From: GCA-002282575 sp964493995
GTDB taxonomy: Bacteria; Pseudomonadota; Gammaproteobacteria; Thiomicrospirales; Thiomicrospiraceae
Direction: 5' to 3'
Length of the DNA stretch: 64,000 bases
Assembly: GCA_964493995.1 (NCBI GenBank)
Contig: CAZBQD010000002.1
Location: 1 to 64,000 of the forward strand
Shown: positions 9,231-17,655 of the stretch, in pieces
Layout: each line of letters begins with the position of its first letter
Position numbering within the stretch: the stretch's first letter is position 1
Position numbers and translations under genes: made by a program
Notes under the pieces: model-generated
Told to the model about the DNA's origin: nothing
Databases searched by the model: none
The model's input: the letters and a program-made list of their open reading frames with translations, nothing else

Positions 9231-10291
9231 GATGGAACTCCCACTGTTTGGTGTTCGTCGTTAAACCAGTCTGGGTCTTGGAAGCGAATATACACCGCTT
9301 CTAATTGAGGCAAGGCGGCTTGAAAGGCGGGCATTAATCCGGGGTCGAAGTGAACACCTGCATCTTTTTGTATACATTCAACGGCTTCATCAAAAGTCCA
9401 CGCTCGTTTGTAAGGCCGTTTCGTGGTTAGAGCATCGAGCACATCGGCAATGGCAGCTAAGCGCCCGGTAAAGGGAATTTCCTCTCCTTTTAGACCCAGG
9501 GGGTAGCCAGTGCCATTCCATTTTTCTTGATGCGTTAAGGCAATTTCGCGAGAATAACGAATAATGGTACTATCGCTACTGCCCAAAATAGAAGCACCCA
9601 CCTCACAATGCGCTCGCATCACATCCCACTCGGTTACGTCAAGCGAACCTGGCTTTAATAATACTTGATCTGGTACGCCAATCTTGCCAATATCATGCAT
9701 GGGCATGGCACTAAAAATGAGATCGGCCTCGTTCTCGTTCACCCCAGCATGTAAGGCCAGAATACGTGCATAATGACTAACACGAGTAACATGCTGTGCG
9801 GTGTCGTTATCTTTGTATTCTGCCGCACGACCCAAGCAACGTAATATTTCAAACTGGGCTTCGACTAAATCGTGGGTGCGCTGCGAAACCTGAGCTTCTA
9901 ACGCCAATTGTTGATTGTGCAGGGCTAAATGCGTTTTAACGCGCGCTAATACAATAGACGGACTAATGGGTTTGGTGATGTAATCGACTGCTCCGGTTTC
10001 AAATCCCTTAGCCTCATCTTCGACATCGGTCATGGCCGTGACAAAAATAACCGGAATGTGTGCAGTACGAGGATCTTGCTTGAGCTTTTCGCACACTTCA
10101 TATCCGTTCATACCTGGCATCATGATATCAAGTAAGACTAAGTCGGGTTGCGTTTTTTGTGCTACTTTCAGTGCCACTTCACCATTAATCGCCAGCTTGA
10201 CGTCGTAAAGCGGTGACAGAATATTGCGCAGAATATCGAGATTGATTGGTGTGTCGTCTACAAGTAGCAGAGAGGGTTTCGCTGTATTCAT
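9227..10291 (-). CDS. Response regulator with HD-GYP cyclic-di-GMP phosphodiesterase domain
   Basis: A 354-residue, RpfG-like two-domain protein. The N-terminal receiver has the acidic pair in LLLVDDTP, the acceptor Asp in LVLLDIMMPGMNG and the conserved Lys in YITKPIS. After a helical linker (about 125-165), the HD-GYP domain shows H-T/V-T-R, the metal-binding HDIGKIGVPD and the signature EKWNGTGYP, followed by ADVLDALTTKRPYK. The family hydrolyses c-di-GMP to pGpG or GMP. It is the first gene of a two-gene operon with the hybrid kinase, which likely phosphorylates it. The upstream region also serves the divergent chemoreceptor gene and contains the octamer tandem repeat and the gap. Confidence 0.93.
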   Translation of the reverse strand: MNTAKPSLLLVDDTPINLDILRNILSPLYDVKLAINGEVALKVAQKTQPDLVLLDIMMPGMNGYEVCEKLKQDPRTAHIPVIFVTAMTDVEDEAKGFETGAVDYITKPISPSIVLARVKTHLALHNQQLALEAQVSQRTHDLVEAQFEILRCLGRAAEYKDNDTAQHVTRVSHYARILALHAGVNENEADLIFSAMPMHDIGKIGVPDQVLLKPGSLDVTEWDVMRAHCEVGASILGSSDSTIIRYSREIALTHQEKWNGTGYPLGLKGEEIPFTGRLAAIADVLDALTTKRPYKRAWTFDEAVECIQKDAGVHFDPGLMPAFQAALPQLEAVYIRFQDPDWFNDEHQTVGVPS

Positions 10292-10410
10292 TAAGTATTG
10301 CCCATAATAAAAATCAGTTGTTTACGTATTGACCAATATTATGACATAAAAGTAAAAAAACAAGGCAACATAATGTCTAAGTAGAAGCAAGATATATAAA
10401 ATTTTTATTG

Positions 10411-10510
10411 NNNNNNNNNNNNNNNNNNNNNNNNNNNNNNNNNNNNNNNNNNNNNNNNNNNNNNNNNNNNNNNNNNNNNNNNNNNNNNNNNNNNNNNNNN
10501 NNNNNNNNNN
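10411..10510. other. Assembly gap (100 N)
   Basis: Exactly 100 N, the usual placeholder for a gap of unknown size. The base string on its left ends in TTATTG and the right side begins with GCTTATTG units. The gap therefore probably falls within the tandem repeat, whose true length is unknown. Confidence 0.95.
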
Positions 10511-10574
10511 GCTTATTGGCTTATTGGCTTATTGGCTTATTGGCTTATTGGCTTATTGGCTTATTGGCTTATTA
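10511..10574. repeat. Octamer tandem repeat (GCTTATTG)n
   Basis: Seven perfect copies and one imperfect last copy (GCTTATTA) in a row, directly beside the assembly gap. It lies between two divergent signalling genes, about 140 bases before the chemoreceptor start. Copy number could vary by slipped-strand mispairing and alter promoter spacing. Only the repeat itself is observed. Confidence 0.95.
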
Positions 10575-10713
10575 TACAACAAGTTATGCAATAAATCTAG
10601 CTTTTAATAAACATTAAATTATTAAATATTCAAAAATAATAATTTTTTCGTAACCGTTTTTTATGGTGAAATTTTGCTACAATTTGCAAAAAATCATAAA
10701 CAAAGGAAGCGGC

Positions 10714-12474
10714 ATGTTTTTCTCGTCATCTAAACACCTTCAAACACTTACCTCTGAAAAAAATAGCTTACAAGCAACACTTACCGCATTATCTCGCAGT
10801 AGTGCCATGATTAGTTTCACACCCGACGGGGAAATTTTAGAAGCGAATGAATTGTTTCTGAATACATTGGGTTACACCTGGTCGGAAATCGTCGGCAAGC
10901 ATCATCGTTTGTTTGTGCTCGATAAAGAAGCAGACAGCGCCGATTACCGCTTATTCTGGCAGCAGTTGGCTCAAGGCAGTTTTCAAAGCAGACGTTTTGC
11001 TCGTCGTCATAAAAATGGCAACACTGTGTGGATCGAGGCTTCTTACAATCCTGTTTTCGATACTACGGGCAAGGTAGTTAAGGTCGTTAAGCTCTTTATG
11101 GATGTTACCGCTAAAGTACAAGCCGAATTAGAAAATGAAGCTAAATTAGCCGCCATTAGTAGAGCTATGGCGGTGATTGAATTTGATACGCAGGGTAATG
11201 TGTTGAGCGCTAACGATAATTTTTTGCGTATTATGGGCTATAGCCTAGCAGAAATTGTCGGGCATCATCACCGCATGTTTGCCAGTAATGCGCTGACGCA
11301 AGCACCCGCTTATCAACAGTTTTGGCAACAACTGGCTCGTGGCGAAATGATTTCGGGAACTTGTGAACGCGTTAATAAACAGGGTAAAACCGTTTGGTTA
11401 GAGTCTAGCTATAATCCTATTTTTGACACCAATGGCAAAGTCGTTAAAGTGATTAAATATGCCAGCGATGTGACCTTGAATGAGACGAACAAGCAGCAAT
11501 TAGCCGATGCGGTTACGCACGCCAGTGCGGCTTTGAAGCAAATGTCTGAAGGTGATTTAACGGCGTTGATGAGCGGTAACTTCACGGGCGATTTGCAACA
11601 CTTACAAACCTGTATTAATCAACTCGGCAAGGCTTTACGCACGGCTTTTTGTCGTGTTGCTGGTCAGTCGAGTGAGGTTGCCATGTCGGCGCGTCAGGTT
11701 TCGGACAGTAATCAAACGCTTTCCGATGTGCTACAACGTCAAGCTGGAGCGTTAGAAGAAACAGCCAGTGCCATGGAAGAAATCAATCAGCAGGTTCACG
11801 AAGCCAGTTATCAGGCGCAACAATCGACCAGTTTGGTGCAACAGTCTGCACAAACGGTTAATCAAAGCATGAAGGCGATGCAATCGGCGATTCAAACCAT
11901 GCAATCGATTAAAGATGCCAGCCAGCAAATTACCGGTATTGTCGGTATTATTGATAGCATTGCGTTTCAAACCAATTTGTTGGCGCTGAACGCAGCAGTA
12001 GAAGCGGCGAGAGCGGGTGAACATGGTCGCGGTTTTGCCGTTGTGGCGAGTGAAGTGCGTACGCTTGCAGGCAAGTCGGCCGATGCGGCGCAAGACATTA
12101 AAAAATTGATTGCTCAAACAGCAGAACGCATTAACAAAGGCACAGAAGAAGTCGAGCACACGGGCAAAATGCTGTCTGACGTGGTGAGCTCGGTCGCCAG
12201 CGTGGAAGGCTTAATTGTTGCCATGTCGCACAACGCCAAAGAGCAAACCCATGCCTTATCGCAAATTGGCGATGCTATCAATACCATTGATAAAGGAGCG
12301 CAACAATCTGCGGCGTTAGTCGAAGAAAGCGCAGCGCTGTCGGAACATTTGGGAGAGGTCGCTAATAAACTGGATGCGACTGTTGGTGAATTTTCACTCG
12401 GTGATTGTCATCAGCACAGTCACTCACGAGGGTCTTCACCGGCTTGGATGCTAGAAGATCAGTCACGTCGTTGA
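10714..12474 (+). CDS. Soluble methyl-accepting chemotaxis protein with two PAS domains
   Basis: 586 residues from the ATG at 10714, preceded by AAAGGAAG; an upstream in-frame ATG at 10663 has no ribosome site and was not used. No membrane segments are seen. Two tandem Aer-type PAS domains span about residues 25-140 and 145-265, each with a NxFLxxxGY core and WxEASYNP/WLESSYNP ends. A short HAMP-like linker (about 270-330) leads to the signalling domain. Its hairpin tip reads IAFQTNLLALNAAVEAARAG, followed by GRGFAVVASEVRTLA. The PAS domains suggest cytoplasmic redox, oxygen or small-ligand sensing. Their close likeness to PAS1 of the hybrid kinase suggests that both proteins read the same cue. 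Confidence 0.93.
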   Translation: MFFSSSKHLQTLTSEKNSLQATLTALSRSSAMISFTPDGEILEANELFLNTLGYTWSEIVGKHHRLFVLDKEADSADYRLFWQQLAQGSFQSRRFARRHKNGNTVWIEASYNPVFDTTGKVVKVVKLFMDVTAKVQAELENEAKLAAISRAMAVIEFDTQGNVLSANDNFLRIMGYSLAEIVGHHHRMFASNALTQAPAYQQFWQQLARGEMISGTCERVNKQGKTVWLESSYNPIFDTNGKVVKVIKYASDVTLNETNKQQLADAVTHASAALKQMSEGDLTALMSGNFTGDLQHLQTCINQLGKALRTAFCRVAGQSSEVAMSARQVSDSNQTLSDVLQRQAGALEETASAMEEINQQVHEASYQAQQSTSLVQQSAQTVNQSMKAMQSAIQTMQSIKDASQQITGIVGIIDSIAFQTNLLALNAAVEAARAGEHGRGFAVVASEVRTLAGKSADAAQDIKKLIAQTAERINKGTEEVEHTGKMLSDVVSSVASVEGLIVAMSHNAKEQTHALSQIGDAINTIDKGAQQSAALVEESAALSEHLGEVANKLDATVGEFSLGDCHQHSHSRGSSPAWMLEDQSRR

Positions 12475-12510
12475 TTGGATGGATTGATTTTTTTCTCGTA
12501 AGGCATTTCA

Positions 12511-14559
12511 ATGAAACAGATAGGGTTAGGATTCGCATTGGCGTTAATCCTGGTGACGCTGTGCGTATGCGCTTGGTTAATCGCCGAGTTAAACTCGCAA
12601 CTGGCAATGCCTGCATGGATTCAGGGTGCGGCGCTTCTGTTAGCGGCAGTGTGGTTAGTTACGATATTATGGTTAGCTAAATGGCTTTACAGCGAGCAAC
12701 AGCGGCTACAGTCGTTGTTGTTTGCTTTACGTTGTTTCGCATCAAACCATAATGTTGATGATGCCATTGTTTATTTGCCTTTTTCAAATAAAAAAAACGC
12801 CGATACCATTGATAAGATTACGCAACTACTACACAAGCAGATGCAACAAGTAGAATCATCACTCAATAAAGAACGTAGTTTTTTAGAAACATTGACCATT
12901 CTCGAAGAAGCGGTCATCACTCTTGATGTGGATGATCATTTATTAGAAGCCAGTTCTGGTTGGAAGCAGTTAACTCATTTAGCTCAACCAACCGGAGAGC
13001 GCTTTTTAGGCTATATTCATGCAGATGAGCGCATGATTTGGAGTCAAAAAAAATACAATCTTCTGCATGAACCAGATAAAAGCAGTATTCATGTTCGTTT
13101 TCGACTGAATACGAATCAGGATGCACATCCTTGGATAGAGGGGCGCTTTTTTAAGCATTTAGATACTCATGGTGTGTTAACCATTCGTGGTGTCCTCAGA
13201 GATGTGTCTAAAAACTACGTGCAAGAACAGCAAATTGCGCACATGGCATTGCACGATGCGTTGACAGGAGTTGCTAACCGCGTGTTGCTTGAAGATCGAC
13301 TCATTCAATCATTACTGTTGGCTAAGCGCCATGAAACTCAAGTCGCGGTGGTGTTTTTTGATTTAGACCATTTCAAACAGGTAAATGATTCGCTTGGTCA
13401 TCATGTGGGCGATCAATTGCTTATTAAAGTTAGTGAGCGTATTCAAAGTTGTCTGCGAGCAAGTGATACCTTGACGCGTTGGGGTGGCGATGAGTTCGTG
13501 ATCCTGCTAACAGATACCAGTCGCTCAGATATCGAAACAGTCATTGAAAAAGTGATGCAAGCCATTAAAGAGCCTGTAGTAATCAATACGCATCACTTGC
13601 CTGCAACCTTCAGTATGGGCGTCGCTATCTATCCTTTAGATTCATTAGACATGAATGCATTGTTTTCTAATGCCGATAGAGCCATGTTTTACGCTAAAAG
13701 CCAAGGTAGAAATCAGTATCAGTTTTATGCCGATATGAATTATAAAGAAAACGGCAAAGAAGAAATATACATCCAACATCGATTAATTCAAGCCTTAAAA
13801 GATCATTTATTGTCTGTTGAGTTTCAACCTATTATTGATTGTCAGTTAGGACGAGTTCATGCTGTCGAAGCCTTAGCACGTTGGCATGATGAGGTTTATG
13901 GCTGGGTGTCTCCTGAAACCTTTATTCCGATTGCAGAGAATCATGGCATTATTTTTGAATTAGGCCAGCAGGTTATTGAGCATTCACTTAATGCCCTAGC
14001 GCAATGGAAAAAGAATGGTCTTGAGCTACGCATGTTTATTAATATTTCGAGTCGTCAGCTGTTCATTCCTGGCTTCATTCCTAGTTTACTGTCGGAGTTG
14101 GAGTCGAGAAAGTTAACGCCAAATGACATTGTGTTAGAAGTGACAGAAAGCCTTGCTTTACGTGATGTCGATCATGCTATGGCCCGATTATGTGATTTAC
14201 AGCAACAAGGTTTTCGCGTAGCAATTGATGATTTTGGAACTGGGCATTCATCCTTAGCACAGTTGCATGAGATTCATGCAGATAAGCTCAAAATAGACAA
14301 AAAATTCATCGCTAAAGTACTAGAAGAAAAGGGGTACACGATGGTTTCGGCCATTAGTAATATGGCTAAGGCGTTAGACCTGAAAACGATTGCTGAGGGA
14401 GTCGAAACAGGGGAGCAAGCGAGCATACTGAGTCGTATGGGGGTGAGCTATTTACAAGGTTATTGGTTCGCAAAACCCATGCCTGCTGAGGCCTGCTATG
14501 TCTGGATTCAAGATTTTAATCATCACATTTTGGCTAACAAATGTGTTAGTAGCCAATAA
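12511..14559 (+). CDS. Membrane-anchored PAS-GGDEF-EAL protein (c-di-GMP synthesis and breakdown)
   Basis: 682 residues. Two N-terminal membrane helices (about 5-22 and 33-56) form a short anchor. A PAS-like domain (about 115-235) precedes GGDEF and EAL domains. The cyclase has an intact RWGGDEF active site and an upstream RASD that fits the inhibitory RxxD site. The phosphodiesterase has EAL (VEALARW), FINISSRQL, LEVTES, IDDFGTGHSSLAQL, KIDKKF, AEGVET and QGYWF, so all catalytic residues appear present. Both activities are possible; which dominates cannot be read from sequence. It sits 36 bases after the PAS chemoreceptor and 32 before cheV, within the same run of plus-strand signalling genes. 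Confidence 0.93.
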   Translation: MKQIGLGFALALILVTLCVCAWLIAELNSQLAMPAWIQGAALLLAAVWLVTILWLAKWLYSEQQRLQSLLFALRCFASNHNVDDAIVYLPFSNKKNADTIDKITQLLHKQMQQVESSLNKERSFLETLTILEEAVITLDVDDHLLEASSGWKQLTHLAQPTGERFLGYIHADERMIWSQKKYNLLHEPDKSSIHVRFRLNTNQDAHPWIEGRFFKHLDTHGVLTIRGVLRDVSKNYVQEQQIAHMALHDALTGVANRVLLEDRLIQSLLLAKRHETQVAVVFFDLDHFKQVNDSLGHHVGDQLLIKVSERIQSCLRASDTLTRWGGDEFVILLTDTSRSDIETVIEKVMQAIKEPVVINTHHLPATFSMGVAIYPLDSLDMNALFSNADRAMFYAKSQGRNQYQFYADMNYKENGKEEIYIQHRLIQALKDHLLSVEFQPIIDCQLGRVHAVEALARWHDEVYGWVSPETFIPIAENHGIIFELGQQVIEHSLNALAQWKKNGLELRMFINISSRQLFIPGFIPSLLSELESRKLTPNDIVLEVTESLALRDVDHAMARLCDLQQQGFRVAIDDFGTGHSSLAQLHEIHADKLKIDKKFIAKVLEEKGYTMVSAISNMAKALDLKTIAEGVETGEQASILSRMGVSYLQGYWFAKPMPAEACYVWIQDFNHHILANKCVSSQ

Positions 14560-14591
14560 ATTTATTTTATTCATTATGGTAGAGAGTCGCT

Positions 14592-15545
14592 ATGAACATT
14601 CAACAAATCGATAAAACCGCTAATTTGGTGCATAACAATCAAATGAGTTTGATGGTTTTTCAAGTGCATCATTGCTTTGCTCAGTATGCGCCTGTATTTT
14701 ATGGCATTAATGTGTTCAAAGTGCGTGAAGTGATTGAAGGTAAACGCTTTCCTGTTGCGGTATTGCCTGAATCACATCCGCTTATTGAAGGGATGATTCA
14801 ATTACGGGGCACATTTTTACCCGTTATCGACTTACCTAAATGGTTGGGTGTGCCTATGTCGGCGGAAGATAAAGACAAATCAGTAGTGATTGTATCCGAC
14901 TTTTCTCATAATTTGGTGGGATTTCGCGTAGCGCACATTCATGGCGTAGAAGAAAAGAGCTGGGATCAGTTATTGCCCGCTGAAAATATGAATCAATCAG
15001 GCGCTCAGCGCGTAGTTAATCGAACCACTGTCGTTCACCAAGGTGAAGAGGCTTTGTGTTATGCCTTAGATGTTGAGTCGTTGTTGGTAGAGTGTTTACC
15101 TGAAGTGGCGGAAAAGCTCAACCCTAGTATTGGGCAGGTGGGTGATTGGAAAACCAAATATGCGGGGAAAACCTTATTAATGGCGGATGATTCTAGAGGT
15201 ATTCGACAGTATTTAGGCAATGTCATGACGCAATTGGGCATTGAACATAAAATTTTCGAAAATGGTCAAACCCTCATCGATTACTTGTCGGGCGTGACGG
15301 ATGTTCGAACAATTTCTGCGATTATTACCGATTTAGAAATGCCCGTTGCCTCGGGACATACCGTGATTAAGTACATTCGTAATAGCAACTTGCTGAAAGA
15401 ACTGCCTATTGGCGTTCATTCTTCGATGACAGGTGATAATAATGCACGAGATAGTAAAAAACTGGGTGCGAATGTCTTTATTGGCAAAATCAATACGGAA
15501 GGACTGCTCGAAGGCTTAACTCAGCTGTCTGAATTAATGGCGTAA
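14592..15545 (+). CDS. cheV: Chemotaxis coupling protein CheV (CheW-receiver)
   Basis: 317 residues. The CheW-like domain (about 20-165) includes INVFKVREVIEG and MIQLRGTFLPVIDL, which couples receptors to CheA. The C-terminal receiver (about 190-315) has the acidic pair in LMADDSRGIRQ, the acceptor Asp in IITDLEMPVASG and the conserved Lys in FIGKINTEG. CheV is thought to act as a phosphate-tunable adaptor. No cheA, cheY, cheR or cheB gene lies in the window, so this protein must work with a core array encoded elsewhere. It is followed after 25 bases by a soluble chemoreceptor, its likely partner. Confidence 0.93.
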   Translation: MNIQQIDKTANLVHNNQMSLMVFQVHHCFAQYAPVFYGINVFKVREVIEGKRFPVAVLPESHPLIEGMIQLRGTFLPVIDLPKWLGVPMSAEDKDKSVVIVSDFSHNLVGFRVAHIHGVEEKSWDQLLPAENMNQSGAQRVVNRTTVVHQGEEALCYALDVESLLVECLPEVAEKLNPSIGQVGDWKTKYAGKTLLMADDSRGIRQYLGNVMTQLGIEHKIFENGQTLIDYLSGVTDVRTISAIITDLEMPVASGHTVIKYIRNSNLLKELPIGVHSSMTGDNNARDSKKLGANVFIGKINTEGLLEGLTQLSELMA

Positions 15546-15570
15546 TTAATAGCGCAATGGGGATTGATTA

Positions 15571-16596
15571 ATGTGGTTTTTTAGAAACAAACAACCGACG
15601 GTGCTAACTGAACCGGTTACTGAAGCACAAGCCTTTTATCCTGTTGCCCAGTCGATTGAGCAATTGAATGTGACCACTCGCCACAGCGTTGAACAAGAAT
15701 GTCGTGTGGTGATGCAAGAGCAGGAGCAAGTGCGCCGTATTATCAGTGAATCGGTGACGACGCTAAATCAATCATTTAGTGAAATGTTTGATGCCTCATC
15801 GCAACAAAAACAAGCGATAGACGTGTTGGTTTCCGATCAACAATCCGTATCGCTAGCGAGTGTGTCTGATGAATCGCAGAAGGTGATTCGTTACCTCTTA
15901 TCGGCATTACAAGCGGCAAATGAACGTTCGGCACAAGTAGAGCAGAGTGTGGCTGAGTTGAAAAGCAGTGTACAAAAGATGCGCGAGGTGTTGACAGAAA
16001 TTCAGCAAATATCCGACCAAACTAACCTGTTGGCGCTTAATGCGGCAATTGAAGCCGCTCGCGCGGGTGATGCTGGGCGTGGATTTGCGGTGGTTGCAGA
16101 CGAAGTACGTAAATTGTCTATCGACACCACGCGTTTAACCGAACATATTCGACACGAGGTGGCTCACTCCATCGCAACGGTCGATACGACCAAAGACCTA
16201 GCAGCGCAAACACGACTTAGTAACGAGCAATCGGCGCGTCATGCAGAAGTCATGCAAGACACACTATTCCATTCAATTGAAGCGCTCGATCAGTTAACAA
16301 ATTCATCGGTCGAACGCATTAGTCAATCGAATGAGCAAATGTCGATACAGGTTTCGCAGGCAATTAGGGCGTTACAATTTGAAGACATTGTTCGCCAATT
16401 ATCGGAGCAGTCTTGTGAGCACTTAGCTGGTTTGGTTTCGTTAATGCACGAGGCCAGTGGAACTAGCGTTGTTGAGCAAGAAGATGTGCTTAAAGTGTCT
16501 GAGGTTATTCGTCATGGCGCTATTCGATTGGATGAAAATCGCCGCACTCGCGTTAAATCGACTAGTTTAGATGAGGGTGATGTGGATTTGTTTTAG
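15571..16596 (+). CDS. Short soluble methyl-accepting chemotaxis-like protein
   Basis: 341 residues with no membrane helix and no recognisable ligand-binding domain. The conserved signalling hairpin is present: SDQTNLLALNAAIEAARAGD, then GRGFAVVADEVRKLS. A C-terminal helix has RALQFEDIVRQL, a feature of cytoplasmic MCP-like proteins in other gammaproteobacteria. The N-terminal 60 residues are Gln/Glu-rich and helical. Its stop codon (16594-16596) directly abuts the second copy of the tyrA tail, marking the right edge of the putative island. It may relay an internal signal or modulate array output together with CheV. Confidence 0.9.
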   Translation: MWFFRNKQPTVLTEPVTEAQAFYPVAQSIEQLNVTTRHSVEQECRVVMQEQEQVRRIISESVTTLNQSFSEMFDASSQQKQAIDVLVSDQQSVSLASVSDESQKVIRYLLSALQAANERSAQVEQSVAELKSSVQKMREVLTEIQQISDQTNLLALNAAIEAARAGDAGRGFAVVADEVRKLSIDTTRLTEHIRHEVAHSIATVDTTKDLAAQTRLSNEQSARHAEVMQDTLFHSIEALDQLTNSSVERISQSNEQMSIQVSQAIRALQFEDIVRQLSEQSCEHLAGLVSLMHEASGTSVVEQEDVLKVSEVIRHGAIRLDENRRTRVKSTSLDEGDVDLF

Positions 16597-16680
16597 GACT
16601 GGCAAGGATTAAGTGATGCCTTTGCCAGAGCCAAAGCAACGCGAGATGCGTTGCTGCCTACTGAACCCTTAAGGCAATAA
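16597..16680 (+). pseudogene. tyrA: Remnant of the tyrA 3' end (28 codons)
   Basis: The first 62 bases match the tyrA tail at 6117-6178 (59/62). The reading frame continues past the match as TEPLRQ to a TAA at 16678-16680. It therefore looks like the original end of tyrA, displaced by the signalling block. There is no start codon and no upstream part. Its last bases overlap the 3' end of the convergent nuclease-like gene, a plausible ancestral convergent arrangement. Confidence 0.85.
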
Positions 16681-17427
16681 TCGTAAGCGAGCGGTGCGCA
16701 TAAAGCTTTCATAGTTTAGCGGTTTGCCGATTTGTGCGTCGGCTTCGTTGGCGACAACATAAGCCCAAGCATTGTTGGTCGTTGGGTCGTAAACCAGCTT
16801 GTACAAGTGTGTGGGTACCCAAACGCGGTTATTGCCCAAAATTTGCATCTTATCAATTGAGGTGAATAGTGCACCCGTGTAAACATAGACATCGCCTTTA
16901 GCGACACTGACGTAGTTTTTCACTTCCGTTTCGACCTTAGACCAAACTTGCTTATGAAATCGGGGTGGTTGTGCCACGACGTTCGTTAGCGCATAAGTTT
17001 GTGCACTGGCATTGCTTTGCCCATAAGTGCTAAGCAAGGCAAGTCTTCCTTTATCCATGCCAGCACCATTCCAATCGTTCATTTCGGCGGCTTCTCCCTT
17101 ATCAATACGAGAATCGGCAAAATAGGATTGACCACTGCTTTCGCCCTTTGCTTGCATCATCGTTGCATTGAGTTTTTCCACCACCACTAAGGGGGTTTTG
17201 GTGCGTTTTGAATAAAGCACCGCAAAACTATCCGAACAGAGTTGTGAAGTGTTTAAAGCTTGTGAATAGTTGTCGAGCACTAATTTAGGATTGTTTTCGG
17301 GGAAAAAAGCGGCACATTTCTCAAAATTGAGCACGCGTTGTTGACCGTTATAGTCTGCTTTTGCCCAAGCATGAGAAGCAAGAAGCGTTGTGCCTAATAG
17401 TCCTGCCCAAAGCATATATCGTGACAT
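16669..17427 (-). CDS. Secreted DNA/RNA non-specific endonuclease-like protein with degenerate active site
   Basis: 252 residues with a clear signal peptide (cleavage likely after ASHAWA). The body follows the NUC1/Serratia nuclease layout: FxVLYSKRTKTPLVVVEKLN, then a DRGH-like segment reading MDKGRLALL, then ALTNVVAQPPRFHKQVWSKVE with the metal-binding Asn, and GDVYVYTGALF. In active members the motif is DRGH with the His as general base; here the His position is Arg. The protein may be inactive or use another mechanism. It lies convergent to the displaced tyrA tail and divergent from katG. Confidence 0.75.
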   Translation of the reverse strand: MSRYMLWAGLLGTTLLASHAWAKADYNGQQRVLNFEKCAAFFPENNPKLVLDNYSQALNTSQLCSDSFAVLYSKRTKTPLVVVEKLNATMMQAKGESSGQSYFADSRIDKGEAAEMNDWNGAGMDKGRLALLSTYGQSNASAQTYALTNVVAQPPRFHKQVWSKVETEVKNYVSVAKGDVYVYTGALFTSIDKMQILGNNRVWVPTHLYKLVYDPTTNNAWAYVVANEADAQIGKPLNYESFMRTARLRLLP

Positions 17428-17655
17428 GGATAAAATCCCTAATTTATTTGATGGTCGCTATGTTACACCAAAGAGCAACATAAATGTGCTGAGTCGATCG
17501 AGTGTGTTCTGATAATTGATGGTGTTACTCATCGAATTTATCACTTAAGCAGTCTGTTAAAATTCATTAAGTATTAGGTTGTACGTATCCTTGACATTGG
17601 TTACCATCATCTCTGAACAAGTAGGTTCATCCGATAATAAATGAGGAGACGACTC

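Larger units (their letters stand above)
10292..10713. other. AT-rich divergent intergenic region with gap and tandem repeat
   Basis: About 420 bases between the HD-GYP regulator (minus) and the chemoreceptor (plus). It is strongly AT-rich and contains the N-run (10411-10510) and the octamer repeat (10511-10574). An open frame running through the Ns and the repeat (LAYWLIG-type residues) is a repeat artefact. No other gene is visible. Confidence 0.7.
6180..16596. mobile_element. Putative genomic island: signalling block inserted in the 3' end of tyrA
   Basis: About 10.4 kb plus an assembly gap, bounded exactly by the two tyrA-tail copies. It starts at the tyrA stop and ends at the last base of the final chemoreceptor stop codon (16596). 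All six genes inside are signalling genes. Gene-end reconstruction with a direct repeat is how many islands enter a target. No integrase or transposase is visible, though one could be hidden in the gap or lost. A recombination event between short homologies is an equally good explanation. The boundary repeats are seen directly; the island interpretation is inference. Confidence 0.55.

Noticed and set aside
10511..10574. Octamer array as part of a CRISPR
   Set aside because: Units are directly adjacent with no spacers and only eight bases long; no cas genes are present.
10408..10617. Open frame through the N-run and octamer repeat (LAYWLIGL-type product)
   Set aside because: Half of it is undetermined sequence and the rest is the translated tandem repeat; no ribosome site and no family.
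6192..16596. Classical phage or transposon origin of the signalling block
   Set aside because: No phage, transposase or integrase genes are visible, and no short target-site duplication apart from the 62-bp gene-end repeat.
16597..16680. Independent small gene after the last chemoreceptor
   Set aside because: No start codon; it matches the tyrA tail and is better described as its displaced end.
17641..17655. Upstream ATG for katG
   Set aside because: The ribosome site AGGAG lies after this ATG and is well spaced from the ATG at 17656.
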